NCBI GenBank assembly: GCA_003864495.1
Contig: ML133486.1
Coordinates: 1,202,059-1,266,058 of the forward strand
Direction: 5' to 3'
Length of the DNA stretch: 64,000 nucleotides
DNA from: Nemopilema nomurai
Lineage: Eukaryota > Cnidaria > Scyphozoa > Rhizostomeae > Rhizostomatidae
Shown piece after piece: positions 1 to 10,475 of the stretch. Position 1 is the first letter of the stretch, and the number at the start of each line of letters is the position of its first letter. The notes beneath the pieces were generated by a model. The model made no database searches. It was not told the origin of the DNA and saw only the letters and a list, made by a program, of their open reading frames with translations. The translations under genes were made by a program, and so were the position numbers.

Positions 1-3000
1 GGTTTTCAGGAACTGTGATTTCTTCAGGAACATCAACAAATAGAGGTGCATTGTCATTCACATCTTGAATATCGATTTGAACTTGGCATTCGACTGTCAT
101 AGGCACCGAGCTCATTCTCTCCACAGCGAAAACCACTAGATTATATTGCCTTGGTCCAAGCTCAAAATCAATCTCTTTTCTGCTCGTAATCTGACCGGTG
201 GAGGAATTCAGGAAGAACGCACTGCCAATGTTTCCGGATTTTATTATGTATAGCATCCGTGAATTGCTTTGTGTCGAAACTGCATTGAGTTTGAAAACAT
301 TTGCACCTTGAACAACATTTTCAGGTAAACTTGTGTATCCTTTACTACATGACAGTGCATTTGTTGGTGAGCCAAAAACAAAGAAATTGAACAGTGCATT
401 GGAGGATTTACTGTCTTGTAAACTTTGATCTCTTGCTGTAAGTTCAACTTGAAACACATTTTTGACGGATGACAAAGGAGCCACTACCGTCAACTTTCCT
501 GTCACGGAATTGACGGAAAAGCAGGCATGGTCGAGCTTAGGACTGATTGAGTACCTCACCGTGCCATTGAGTCCTTGGTCCGGGTCCACTGCAGCAACTG
601 TCATTACTTCCCAGCCGGTAGATGTGGTGCGTGTGAACCCTGCACCTAGAGGCGGCAGAAAGATTGGCGCATTATCATTGACATCAGCAATGCGAATGGA
701 AATATTCTTTGTACTCGCAAGCCTTTTTGCAGCATCTGCAGCGCTGTTCTCTGCTTGAATCATCAGGTAGAAGAAACTGTAATTCTCCCTATCCAGTGCA
801 ACTTTTGTAGAGATACGACAGTCGGTTGGGTCAACGCTGAACACACTTTTCAGTGGTCCTTGATCAACCGCAGTATAGCGAATGACCTTGTTTATACCGG
901 AGTCGGAATCTGAAGCAGAGCAACGTCCGATCACCGAGCCCAATGGTGTGTTTTCAGGAACGGTTATAGATGATGGCTCTTCACTGAACAGCGGGTAATG
1001 GTCGTTGGAGTCTGTCACTTGAATCAACAGGCTAATGTTCTCCCGCAACGGTGGGGTGCCAAGGTCACTGGCAGTCACTATCAAATAGTATGTTCGCTGT
1101 GTTTCATAGTCAAGTTCTCCAGTCGTGTATATCTCACCAGAGTAAGGATTGATTGCAAATAGTCCCCCGGCGGAAGTCGACCCCAACGAGTACAGGACGA
1201 ATCCGTTCATCCCTGAGTCTTTGTCTGTGGCGTTTACACCTGCAATCGTTGTTCCAGCGACGGTACTTTCACTTACAAAAAAGGATGTGACTGAGGCGTT
1301 GAAAACAGGTTTATTGTCGTTTGCATCGGATACATAAATGTGTACTTGACATGACGATGACAAAGAAGAGTTACGTCCATCCTTAGCAATAATAGAGAAG
1401 TTGTATACACGTTCTATCTCATAATCCAGTTTGGCGCTGCTTGGCCTCGATTTCAAAACAACTGTTTTTGCAGCCACGTCCAAAGAGAACAATGCCTGAC
1501 TAGGCCGTATCTCGTACACAGTAATAGAATTCTCAGAACCATCTTTATCAACAGTTTCAAATTTCACGAGTGATGTCCCTGGAGCCGTTGTCTCAACAAC
1601 AGTTGCACTGTAAACCTCCTTCCCAAACACTGGGCCATTGTCGTTTTCATCCAGAAGCGTTATAACCAAAATGCAGCTCTCTTTTATGGCTCCTTTCTCC
1701 AATTCTGCAAGCACCAGCACAGTCAAATTTCCATGCCCATACTGAGAAACCACACTTTCCCTATCCAAACTTTGATTTGCCTTTACAACACCATCTTTTT
1801 CGTTAATGGTAAGGAAAGCCAGCGAGCTTCCAAATTTAAAAGATACCGGACTGTCACCAGATATGACATTGTTACTCATGTTTGCGACTGTGATATTTGC
1901 TGGGCTGTTTTCCTTTAAGAATGAACGCACAACGGAGTCCTTAAATATTCTTCTTTTCGCTTCTTGTTGCTGAACAAATATCGAAACCTTTGCAGAGCTT
2001 GATTTTTGTGGACTTGCTTGATCAAGTGCCGATATGCTTAGTAAAAAATAATTTACTTGTTCGCGCAGTGATAAGGCTCTCATGTAGATCCAGCCACTAG
2101 GAAACACGCCAAATGTATTCCCAACATTACCGTCTATAATATTGTACAGAATATTCCCATTCTTTCCGAAGTCATAGTCTTGTGATTGAATCTTTAAAAA
2201 GCGGCTATTTACTGAAATATTTCTTGGAATGATTACGCTATAGTGTGATGCTGATAGCACTGGCGTGTGATTGTTTGTGTCAACAAGCCTAACTGTAACT
2301 TTCACATCTAATGTCTGCCTTGGTGTTCCCAAATCTGAAATCTGGATGGCAAGTATAAACTTTTCTGGGTTTCTTCTTTGCATCAGGCTCTTGCTCAAAT
2401 AAACAGCTCCAGATACCTGGTCAATTTCAAAGATGTCATGAGATGGCTGGACAATGGCATACTGAAAAACTCCATTGTTTCCTGAGTCCAAGTCAATAGC
2501 ACTTAAACTAAAGATTTTTGATCCAATCCTTTCATCTTCCTTTACTGTGTAGTCTACTAAAACTTGCTTCAATAAAATTGGTGCATTATCATTCAAATCA
2601 TTTATCCAAACAGTCACATGAGTTTTGGTAGCACGAAAGTCTGTTTCATTTGTCCATGCGCCGATAACAAGTTGGCATTTGGTAGTCATTTCTCTGTCAA
2701 TAGCTTTTCTTGTGAATATTTCCCCATATTGGTTTATTGTGAAGTAATCAAATTTGTCTCCCCCAACAATGTAATAGTTCACTTTAGCTTTCCCCAGCCT
2801 TACAAGTGACACTTTTCCAACATTCTTCCCAACAACATTCTCATCAACATTAAAAGAATAATGATCTCTTTCAAAATTAAGCGTGATATCATTCAGCACC
2901 CCTAGTTTAACAGAGACTGATGCTGATTTTCCATTGCTTGTTGCCTTTACATCAAAACTGTACTTGCTTCCTGCAGTCAACATCTTTGTAGAATTTAATA

Positions 3001-5083
3001 CACCAGTTACAGGGTCAATGACGAAAAAACTGCAACAGTCACCTGTCATAATGCTGTACTCAATTTTTCCAAACACACCAGAATCAAGATCTCTTGCAAT
3101 CAGGGAATCAATATGACCATGAGATTTTGAAGCAAGAACATTTACATAATATTGTTTCATTGCGAAAATTGGCAGATGATTGTCAAGATCAACAACAGTG
3201 ATTTTAACTTCAGTTTTTGCATAACTTGTTGGTGAGCCGTTGTCCATGGCTTGAACATAAAATGAAAACTCTTTCCTTTCTGAGTACTCTAGCTTGTGTA
3301 AAAGAGAGATTTTCCCTGTCAATCTGTTTATGTGAAAGCTCTTACTGACTGGAGGAGATGGATAAGCAAGAGCATAGGATATCATTCCATCTTTTCCAAG
3401 GTCTTTGTCCCTTGCAGTTACATCAAGAACAACTGAATTTATTGGAGTAGTTTCATTTATGAATGTGGCATATAATGACTGATTGAAAACTGGAGCATTG
3501 TCATTGATGCTTTCTACTGAGACATTAAATGTGACATTGCTGTGAAGAGGAGGTAACCCTAAGTCCCTGGCTGTAATAGTCAAAAGAATAAATGGCTCTG
3601 GCAAGGTATCAAAGTCAATATCATCTGTATTTGTAGTAATCAGACCAGTCAAATATGATATTTTGAACCAGTTTTTATAATTGCCATTGGTTATAGAATA
3701 CCTCACTTGAGAATTCATGTCCTTATCAGAATCAACTGCTCGTATATGACCAACATATGTACCAGGTGGACAGCCTTCCTTTATACTTGATGTGTAGGCA
3801 CCTTTCTCAAAAATGGGACTATTATCATTCCTGTCATCAATATTTACTGACAGTAAACGATCTGTATACAAAGGTGGGTTACCTGAATCTGTGGCTCTAA
3901 GCAACAACAAATAACTGCTTTGTACTTCCCTATCCAGTGGAACACTTGCTGAGAGGAAACGGTAAGCTTGCCCTATTGAGGTTATTTTAAACCTGTTATT
4001 AGAATCTCCAGAGACAATCTTCAGTGAAACTGGTCCAAAATCTTTATCAGAAAGTGTAATGAACACAAAATTGTTGCTGACTACATTTTCAACAAGGGTA
4101 ATATTCTCTCTTTTGTTGAAGTCTATCACTGGGTGGTTGTCATTGACATCTTTAACAGCCACTGACACAGTTGCAACAGCAGAAAAAGCTGGATTGCCTC
4201 CATCAGTAGCTATCACCTTCAAAGTGTATGACTTTGTTGTTTCATAGTCAAGTTTTCCCCTTAATGATATGTAACCTGCTTTTGTATCAACCACAAACAT
4301 GCCTGCATCTTGCAATGAGTATGTGATCTGTCCATTCACCCCTGCATCCACGTCTGTTGCTCTTAATTGGAGCAAAGTTGTCCCAACTGTTGCATTTTCA
4401 AAAATCTCAGCTCTGTAAGATGTAGGGTTGAATAATGGCGTGTTGTCATTTACATCTTCTACTGTCACATTGATGCCAACATATCCAACTAGACTAGGAG
4501 CCCCATTGTCAGCTGCAGAGATGTTAAGATAATACCCAGCCTCTACTTCCCTGTCCAGCTTCTGATTAACTTTCAAGTGGAGCAAGTTCAGAATTACTTC
4601 AACACCAAATTTGTTCAGTTCATTGCCACTTACAATTGAATAATTTAAGATGCTGTTAGAACCCGTGTCAGGATCAAAAGCACTGTCAACTGGAATCAAT
4701 GAGCCAGCTTCTACAGATTCTGCAATTTTCAAGTTTACAACAGGACTTTTGAATTTCGGTGCATTGTCATTAACGTCCAGTATGCGGATCACAATTTCGG
4801 TTGCATAGACGGGAGCAGAGCTCAAAACAACATATCTTAATTCGTCTGCCCCCAGAGTTTCACGATCGATTTTGGCGCTTGTTGAAATGGAGCCATAATC
4901 GGGGTTTATCTGAAAGTATTCAACTTGACCTCCAAAATAATATTTAAAGTTACTTCTGGTGGTAACATTCCCGACAAATGTCCCGGGTTTTTGCTCTTCC
5001 CGGACGGAGAAATATTCGACAGCCCATACCGACACAAAATACGAGAACACGGCGAAATTAAAATAGATGGCAGTGCACTTCAT
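1..5083 (-). CDS. Giant cadherin-superfamily protein, N-terminal part (one exon, at least 16 EC repeats)
   Basis: A calcium-dependent adhesion or planar-polarity type surface protein of the FAT/Dachsous/CDH23/protocadherin kind. The frame opens at ATG 5083, with an in-frame TGA 36 nt upstream, and has no stop to the window edge (about 1694 codons). The N-terminus is a signal peptide of about 20 residues with a hydrophobic, aromatic-rich core. Cadherin linkers of the DxNDNxP type follow about every 320 bp, near 4770, 4440, 4140, 3830, 3500, 3175, 2590, 2265, 1640, 1315, 1000, 670 and 55, all in one frame. LDRE/LDYE and A.D.D motifs lie between them. Linkers near 2885, 1940 and 355 lack the motif, so those junctions probably bind calcium poorly. 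About 16 complete repeats are present and another starts at the edge. The transmembrane and cytoplasmic parts lie outside, so the exact subfamily cannot be decided. Confidence 0.93.
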   Translation of the reverse strand, partial: MKCTAIYFNFAVFSYFVSVWAVEYFSVREEQKPGTFVGNVTTRSNFKYYFGGQVEYFQINPDYGSISTSAKIDRETLGADELRYVVLSSAPVYATEIVIRILDVNDNAPKFKSPVVNLKIAESVEAGSLIPVDSAFDPDTGSNSILNYSIVSGNELNKFGVEVILNLLHLKVNQKLDREVEAGYYLNISAADNGAPSLVGYVGINVTVEDVNDNTPLFNPTSYRAEIFENATVGTTLLQLRATDVDAGVNGQITYSLQDAGMFVVDTKAGYISLRGKLDYETTKSYTLKVIATDGGNPAFSAVATVSVAVKDVNDNHPVIDFNKRENITLVENVVSNNFVFITLSDKDFGPVSLKIVSGDSNNRFKITSIGQAYRFLSASVPLDREVQSSYLLLLRATDSGNPPLYTDRLLSVNIDDRNDNSPIFEKGAYTSSIKEGCPPGTYVGHIRAVDSDKDMNSQVRYSITNGNYKNWFKISYLTGLITTNTDDIDFDTLPEPFILLTITARDLGLPPLHSNVTFNVSVESINDNAPVFNQSLYATFINETTPINSVVLDVTARDKDLGKDGMISYALAYPSPPVSKSFHINRLTGKISLLHKLEYSERKEFSFYVQAMDNGSPTSYAKTEVKITVVDLDNHLPIFAMKQYYVNVLASKSHGHIDSLIARDLDSGVFGKIEYSIMTGDCCSFFVIDPVTGVLNSTKMLTAGSKYSFDVKATSNGKSASVSVKLGVLNDITLNFERDHYSFNVDENVVGKNVGKVSLVRLGKAKVNYYIVGGDKFDYFTINQYGEIFTRKAIDREMTTKCQLVIGAWTNETDFRATKTHVTVWINDLNDNAPILLKQVLVDYTVKEDERIGSKIFSLSAIDLDSGNNGVFQYAIVQPSHDIFEIDQVSGAVYLSKSLMQRRNPEKFILAIQISDLGTPRQTLDVKVTVRLVDTNNHTPVLSASHYSVIIPRNISVNSRFLKIQSQDYDFGKNGNILYNIIDGNVGNTFGVFPSGWIYMRALSLREQVNYFLLSISALDQASPQKSSSAKVSIFVQQQEAKRRIFKDSVVRSFLKENSPANITVANMSNNVISGDSPVSFKFGSSLAFLTINEKDGVVKANQSLDRESVVSQYGHGNLTVLVLAELEKGAIKESCILVITLLDENDNGPVFGKEVYSATVVETTAPGTSLVKFETVDKDGSENSITVYEIRPSQALFSLDVAAKTVVLKSRPSSAKLDYEIERVYNFSIIAKDGRNSSLSSSCQVHIYVSDANDNKPVFNASVTSFFVSESTVAGTTIAGVNATDKDSGMNGFVLYSLGSTSAGGLFAINPYSGEIYTTGELDYETQRTYYLIVTASDLGTPPLRENISLLIQVTDSNDHYPLFSEEPSSITVPENTPLGSVIGRCSASDSDSGINKVIRYTAVDQGPLKSVFSVDPTDCRISTKVALDRENYSFFYLMIQAENSAADAAKRLASTKNISIRIADVNDNAPIFLPPLGAGFTRTTSTGWEVMTVAAVDPDQGLNGTVRYSISPKLDHACFSVNSVTGKLTVVAPLSSVKNVFQVELTARDQSLQDSKSSNALFNFFVFGSPTNALSCSKGYTSLPENVVQGANVFKLNAVSTQSNSRMLYIIKSGNIGSAFFLNSSTGQITSRKEIDFELGPRQYNLVVFAVERMSSVPMTVECQVQIDIQDVNDNAPLFVDVPEEITVPEN

Positions 5084-8000
5084 ATTCAATTGCAGTTTGT
5101 TTATAGAGCATTTGTTGCGTCAACCAATCATGCTAGAATCTATTCCGGATCTGCCATCAGGTAATCATTGCGATAAATTGGAGCACTTAACATTCCAGAG
5201 AAATACGACATCTGTGCTTAGGTGACATTTAACAATCTTTTAGGGCAGTGAAACAAAAATTCCTGTGAATTAAGAAAGGAATTAAGGGTTTACCGACGAG
5301 AAAATCTGACAGAGAACTGTTAAAAACCACGAGGAGATTAGCATACGCAGAGACAAACCTCCTTTAAATGTTTAATCGCATTTGCGAACATAAATTGCAC
5401 TCAAGTAGCCCAGGAGTTGAATTCAACTTGAAAACAACTTGATGCAGTTTTGATTCAAAACATACAAATACTTTGAAATTATCTGAGCTTGAAAAATGGT
5501 GTGTGAAGTTGACTTACCAAAAGATGTGCATCGCGTTTAGGTTTCCAACGGCAGGGAATTATCCTTCGGCATTGTACATGGAAGTCCGACCTTGGAAACA
5601 CTTCACGGTTAGCGCTCTGAAGCAGACTCTAGGCTTGAAAAGTTCAAATACGCGGGTAGTTCCTTTACAATCCGTAGCAAGTTTTGATATATCACCGCCA
5701 CTATTCAAAGAATCAAATCAAATCCCATCAAATCTGATTTTTACTCTTGTCAACCAGAAGGAAACCTGTTGACTTGGACGCAAATGAACAACCACAGAAC
5801 TGCCAATTGGTTGAATTGAATTATTTCGTGGTTGAATTGAATTGCTACCATCAGCCACAACAACATAACGGGAAATTTCAATGCAGTAAAAACGCTGTGC
5901 AATTATTCATTCAATGTCTGTTATTGTGTAGTGCTCTAATTAATTAAACCCACGTGTAATTAAGAGCAAGAACTACTAAGTAGCCTTGTGTGAGAATTTC
6001 ACTGAAACAACGGGTAAAGCAAGAAGCGTCACGTAAAGAAAAATTATTTTCTGCCACCCTACCAGTACCAAAAATTATCAACTTCATGGAGCACCGGATG
6101 CCTACAATAACAATAACTACTGTAAATGGTTCACAATAACTGTGTTTTCATGCTTTTATGATGCAAGAAAGGACAGTGGCGCAGAGCAGAAGAGATATAA
6201 GGGAATGCAATGACTATTAATAACTGCAGAAAATATGTGTGCATAAAATGGCGGCATAAATTGCCAGTGGGCGATGATGCTAATTATTGTACGTTCGATG
6301 CCTTGCTATGACCTGTTTGTCAAACAGACCTTGTCTGATTAGCCAACAGACCTTGACGTTGCTACATGTGATCAAGAATAGAACTACAGGATCTCCGCAA
6401 GAAATCCAAATTAATGCAGGGTATTCGGGCGAATCCAAAAGGGATCTCTGTTAAAAATATTACAGCTGATATTGCACGTGAGACATCTTTGTTTCGCGTT
6501 TAACCTGAAGTGCTCTGTTCAAGTCAATTTTAGATCTAACAAAACACCCACATCAATAAACGCAATGAAATCAAAAACGATAAGCATTCGAAGAATCGCT
6601 CTCCTAGTATTTGAAAACGATTCAGGCTAATCAAAGCCTTGCTAGATTGTGATTGGCAGTAAAATAGATGTACAATTCTTCTTTAAAATTTGCTATTGAA
6701 TTCTCCGTCGACACTAGAAACTTAAAGAGACAGAAGTATCCGATTACTAAAACTTGAGCCTAATCGCTAGGTCTGTTTTAAAGCAACAGTTGTAAAAAGA
6801 AATTCTGATGGCTATGATTGTAAATTTCGTTGCTATGCCTGGCTGATTTACTTAGCTGTCAGCAATTCTGCATTTTTAAGAAGGAGCTCTTGGAATTTTC
6901 CTGTGTCTCAGAAAGGATAAAATGACTCAATCAGGTATGATACTTTATTTGATCTTGGCTTTCATCAGGTCTGGCCTACTTCTTATTGTTTCCATGGATA
7001 AAGGGACCAGTCAGGGATGTTTGCAAATTGGTGCTGAAGATTCAAATCCACTGCTCGATGAATTGCTTATAGACTCTGGCTCGATTACATTTCTCCCTTT
7101 AAGTTGTTGCCTTTAATACATGATCGAAACTTCTTTTCAGGAAAAACCAAAAAATCTTTGCCCCAACTAAAGATATATATGGTTGAAGATTTGATGCTCG
7201 AAGAAAAGGTGCCTTTTAGCAAGGAGCATCCTTGGTAAGCGGCAATCTGCCGAGGCTATAATCGTGAAATTCATGTACGTTCAAGATTTGCTTCAGCACT
7301 TGTCTTCGCCATTCAAATACTGTTTCCGTGGATTTTTAAGAATATTTTTATAGACAACAAGCTCCTATTGAAGTCGACATGATACCCATAGCCATTGTTT
7401 TATGTGGTGGCTTTCAAGAGATTTGCTATTCTTTATTTATCGAAGACTGCTAAGCTGCTGAGGATAGGTTTGGCGCTGCTTGAAGCAGCATGCACCGTCT
7501 TTGGTAGCACCGTGCTCAAGGAAAATACACGCAAGTCCCGGAAATGTAGACTGGCAGCCAGTTTTCAGGGACATGATGGACAAGAAAGAAAATAATGACG
7601 TAAAGAAAAAATAAAGAAGCATAAACTTGGTAATTTAAACGTTGTTTTAATATGACGAATATTGTCTTTCACCTGCTCAAATTTCACATATTTAAATAAT
7701 ATTTAGTTCACAAGGTCTTTGTGATGGAACTTTGGTAATGCACACCAGTATCTTTATAGGCGTTCGTGATTGGCGGAAGGTGGGGTGGGGATCATCACTA
7801 AAAGACAAGACAGCTGGTCATGGTCTAGTAAAAAATATTGCCGCTAATTTTGTGGTATTATTAAGTGCTTAGTTGGCCTTTCTTCATACAATGAAATTTT
7901 TTCTAACAGATTTCAGATATCAAGGGTTTTACTTGACAGGGTGTATTACATGGAATGTCCACCAATAGTAACGGCTATGCATAACTGCAAGAGAGTCAGA

Positions 8001-9667
8001 CGCGACTGCTTTTGAGACCTAACAAGAGACCAAAGGTCACTGTCGCAATAGATTGCGAAGCTTACCAACAAGACAAAAATCCATGTTAGATCAGCTTGAA
8101 AACAGTCTTATTTTTGGTCCGTTTGAGCTGCATCAAAATCCTTTGCTGAATTTGTACCTTTACCTCTTACTTTCTTCACATCAGGAGAGTTAATTAGCTT
8201 CATAATGCTTTATAAATAGCTTCGTATAGGACCGGTGATTTTTATTAGAATATAGGAGGGGGCGGATAAAAGGGGAAGATGAAAGGGTTTATTTTCTATT
8301 AAAGCTTCTTTCTATTAAGCTTTTTTTTTCATTATCTTAGAAACTAAAAATTACTTGAAAGCCCTTTACTCCGAGGAAAGACGAAACTCACTGACGGTTT
8401 TGCAGCAGATCTACCAGTCTGAGTTTCCTTCCTTGTTAGCTCCCTCAAAATATTAGCTGAGTAACCAAGGTTGATTTCAAAACAACATGAAAGTAGTAAC
8501 AAGAAATGTAAACATTGCAGAATTGTTCAAAATCTAACTTCTTATATTAAATCGAGTTTCTATGATTGGCCTAAGAAGCAGACATGGTTATGAAAATTCC
8601 ATTGATCAGCTTTGTTAAAATTGTCGTTAACCCTACGCTGATTCAAGGGGCATAAGATCCTGAAATCAAGAGAGTATTGTAGAATGATCTATCCTTCTCA
8701 AATAATGTAACTGGAAAATATCATTTCCTCTTCGGCTCGCATGGATAGCTGAGGAGTCACATTGATTACTGAGGACTTACTCACAGCACACAAGAAAGCG
8801 TAGGGCAAAGCAAATGTTTGCTTGCACCAATATAAAGTTTCAATCGTCCATCAATGCGCCCAAGGCCTAGAGACGTCAGCTGGCTATAATCACGGTGTTA
8901 CCTTATTAACTTGGCGCAACTGGCTCAATTTATAAAGGTGTTTTGTAGGGCGTGTGACGTCGACCAAGGAGGAGTGGGCACCAATTTCATTCCACGCTCA
9001 AGCGCTAGTGTGTGCAATGGAAAGAGCACATAATGGCTCAGCATAGATCACAGGGAACGTTGACATGGCACTTGGTATTAATTTACTCATTTGGATTTCA
9101 TTTCTTTCTTGAAAAGCCCGCACTTGCAGCGATTAGCCTAAGCAACGTACCTTGAAAGATCTCCACTCGTCCTTGATTATACAAACGACAACAGTTCGCG
9201 ATAACTCATACTAACAACAACAACAGCAACATAAATAGCAGCAGCAGCAGCAACACCGAAAACAGTTACGATGAAATTATAAAGGAGCACAACCTACGAC
9301 AGTAGAAGTTGAAAAATCATTATGATATGAAAGACATCAATCCGTTCTTGAATGACCTATTGCCCTAATGCTCTTAGCTGTGGGTACGAGCTTTTATTTT
9401 CAAAAAGCGATTGCCATAGGGCAACTGGCCTCAGTTGGATTGCACTGTTTCAAGGAATTCGAACGTAATCCGTCTAGAATTACTCGGCGCTATTTGCCCA
9501 AACGCAATTTTATTGAATAGGGCCTTTAAGCTCAGGTAGGTGTGAAGCGAGACTGAGGCTAAAGACACTTGTGAAAGCAGAAATAATACTTCTGTCGAAA
9601 CCCAAAAAGTTCCAAATCTGATTTAACAAAACAACTAAAACATCAAAGATAATCCATCTCTATTCTA
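5084..9667. other. Intergenic, no gene recognised
   Basis: This stretch lies upstream of the cadherin start and should hold its promoter and any 5' noncoding exon, but I recognise neither. Short open frames (for example 5473-5772, 6922-7116 and 7395-7595) match no family I know and have no convincing splice context. The only clear structure is a short AAC/AGC microsatellite near the right end. Confidence 0.6.
9211..9256. repeat. AAC/AGC trinucleotide microsatellite
   Basis: An imperfect run of AAC units passes into five AGC units. It is simple-sequence DNA with no coding context. Confidence 0.8.
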
Positions 9668-9701
9668 GGTATAATTTTTAGAAAAAGCGGAACTATTTTT
9701 C

Positions 9702-9748
9702 GCATACTTAAAAGTAATTTTTTTCGTCCGACACTCCTCAGAGTATGC
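9702..9748 (-). ncRNA. Hammerhead-ribozyme-like motif of a Penelope-like element
   Basis: The minus strand shows the parts of a type I hammerhead in order. They are a stem I 5' strand (GCAUACU, 9748-9742), the core CUGAGGA (9741-9735), a 9-nt stem II segment, the core GAAA (9725-9722), an A-rich/U-rich stem III hairpin, a UUA cleavage triplet, and a stem I 3' strand AGUAUGC (9708-9702) fully complementary to the first. Stem II pairs poorly, so activity is doubtful. Hammerheads of this minimal kind are known from Penelope-like retroelements, and the GIY-YIG relic beside it agrees. Confidence 0.55.
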
Positions 9749-9879
9749 AAACGTCGGAAGATAACCAAAAACTGACCGAATAAATAGCCAGATGCGGATC
9801 GAAAACACTAGAGGGTGATAAGCAGAGCGCGTGATTGGTTATAACTGACCAATCTGCGTTACTTAACACCTCACTTTAC

Positions 9880-10428
9880 TTAACGCCCAAGGGAAAAGAC
9901 GAACTCTTTCTGTCTACAAAGAATGGGATTTTCCATTGAAATATAGACAGACTCCAAAACACCTACAATCCTGGCCAAAAGATAGTGGACTGGCTGGCAA
10001 ATTGCTGCCTTTTTTAAAAGATACACTCCCCACCCCCCACAAGCAATGTTGAGATGCTTATTTCTACTCATCTCGGTATCTGATACTTTGGTATTTTCCA
10101 AAAAACCAACATTGCTGCAGGGGTGGGGGGTTTCTATACCATTTTCGGGATAAAATTGCAATCTTGGTGGTTTTTTTCTCCAGTCCACTAACCTTTTGGC
10201 CAGGATTGTAGGTGAAAGGACGACCTAGCTTGCCCAATTATACGAAAATTGACGTCACTGTATGTTTTGGCGCAATCTGGATTCTCTAAAAGATGTTGTC
10301 CTATAGCCGAATCGCAATTAATTTGGGCATTGCGTCTTTTACAATTTCGACGCGGCTGCTCTCTTTCTGCAGACGTTTTGGTCCTTATGCTCGTGGGAAC
10401 ATGCTGCTTTATTCTATCCTCCAATCTT
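9880..10428 (-). pseudogene. GIY-YIG endonuclease C-terminal fragment of a PLE, interrupted by a MITE
   Basis: From 10428 the minus strand reads RIKQHVPTSIR, then IGQHLLENPDCAKTY, then FRIIGQARSSFHL. The match resumes beyond an insertion as VLESVYI..ENPILCRQKEFV and ends with a stop near 9880. These blocks resemble the C-terminal tail that follows GIY-YIG domains in metazoan Penelope-like elements (recognised from memory, not searched). The 5' part of the endonuclease and all of the reverse transcriptase are missing. The frame is broken by the 255-bp insertion at 9960-10214. Confidence 0.6.
9960..10214. mobile_element. MITE-like element with 34-35-bp terminal inverted repeats
   Basis: The left end (9960-9993) and the reverse complement of the right end (10180-10214) both read CACCTACAATCCTGGCCAAA, then GTGGACTGG after one 1-nt gap and a mismatch. 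Inside, a second imperfect inverted pair (a C-rich run next to AGCAATGTTG) makes the whole 255 bp able to fold back. It encodes nothing. It splits the retroelement fragment between SSFH and VLES, so it arrived after that element. The target duplication is unclear because the arms are symmetrical to their ends; a TA lies 4 bp in. Confidence 0.7.
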
Positions 10429-10475
10429 TGAGTATGCGAAAAATAGTTCCGCTTTTCCTAGCAATTATAATTTTT

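Larger units (their letters stand above)
9668..10475 (-). mobile_element. Penelope-like retroelement (PLE) relic with inverted flanking arms
   Basis: Read on the minus strand, a truncated GIY-YIG-type endonuclease fragment (10428 to 9880) is followed by a 3' noncoding stretch, a hammerhead-like motif and a tail at 9705-9668. The tail segment recurs in inverted orientation at about 10431-10475, directly against the truncated 5' end of the fragment, with about 37 bp nearly identical. Penelope-like elements are known to carry RT plus GIY-YIG, to contain hammerhead motifs, and often to insert 5'-truncated with an inverted terminal piece, so the arrangement fits. No reverse transcriptase remains. 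The boundaries are approximate. Confidence 0.65.

Noticed and set aside
1..5000. Plus-strand open frames across the cadherin exon (for example 462-758, 2883-3116 and 5473 onwards)
   Set aside because: They are shadows of the minus-strand coding frame, which carries the regular cadherin linkers.
5473..5947. Two overlapping plus-strand frames (99 and 66 codons) upstream of the cadherin
   Set aside because: No motif, no splice context and no family resemblance. Chance frames are expected at this density.
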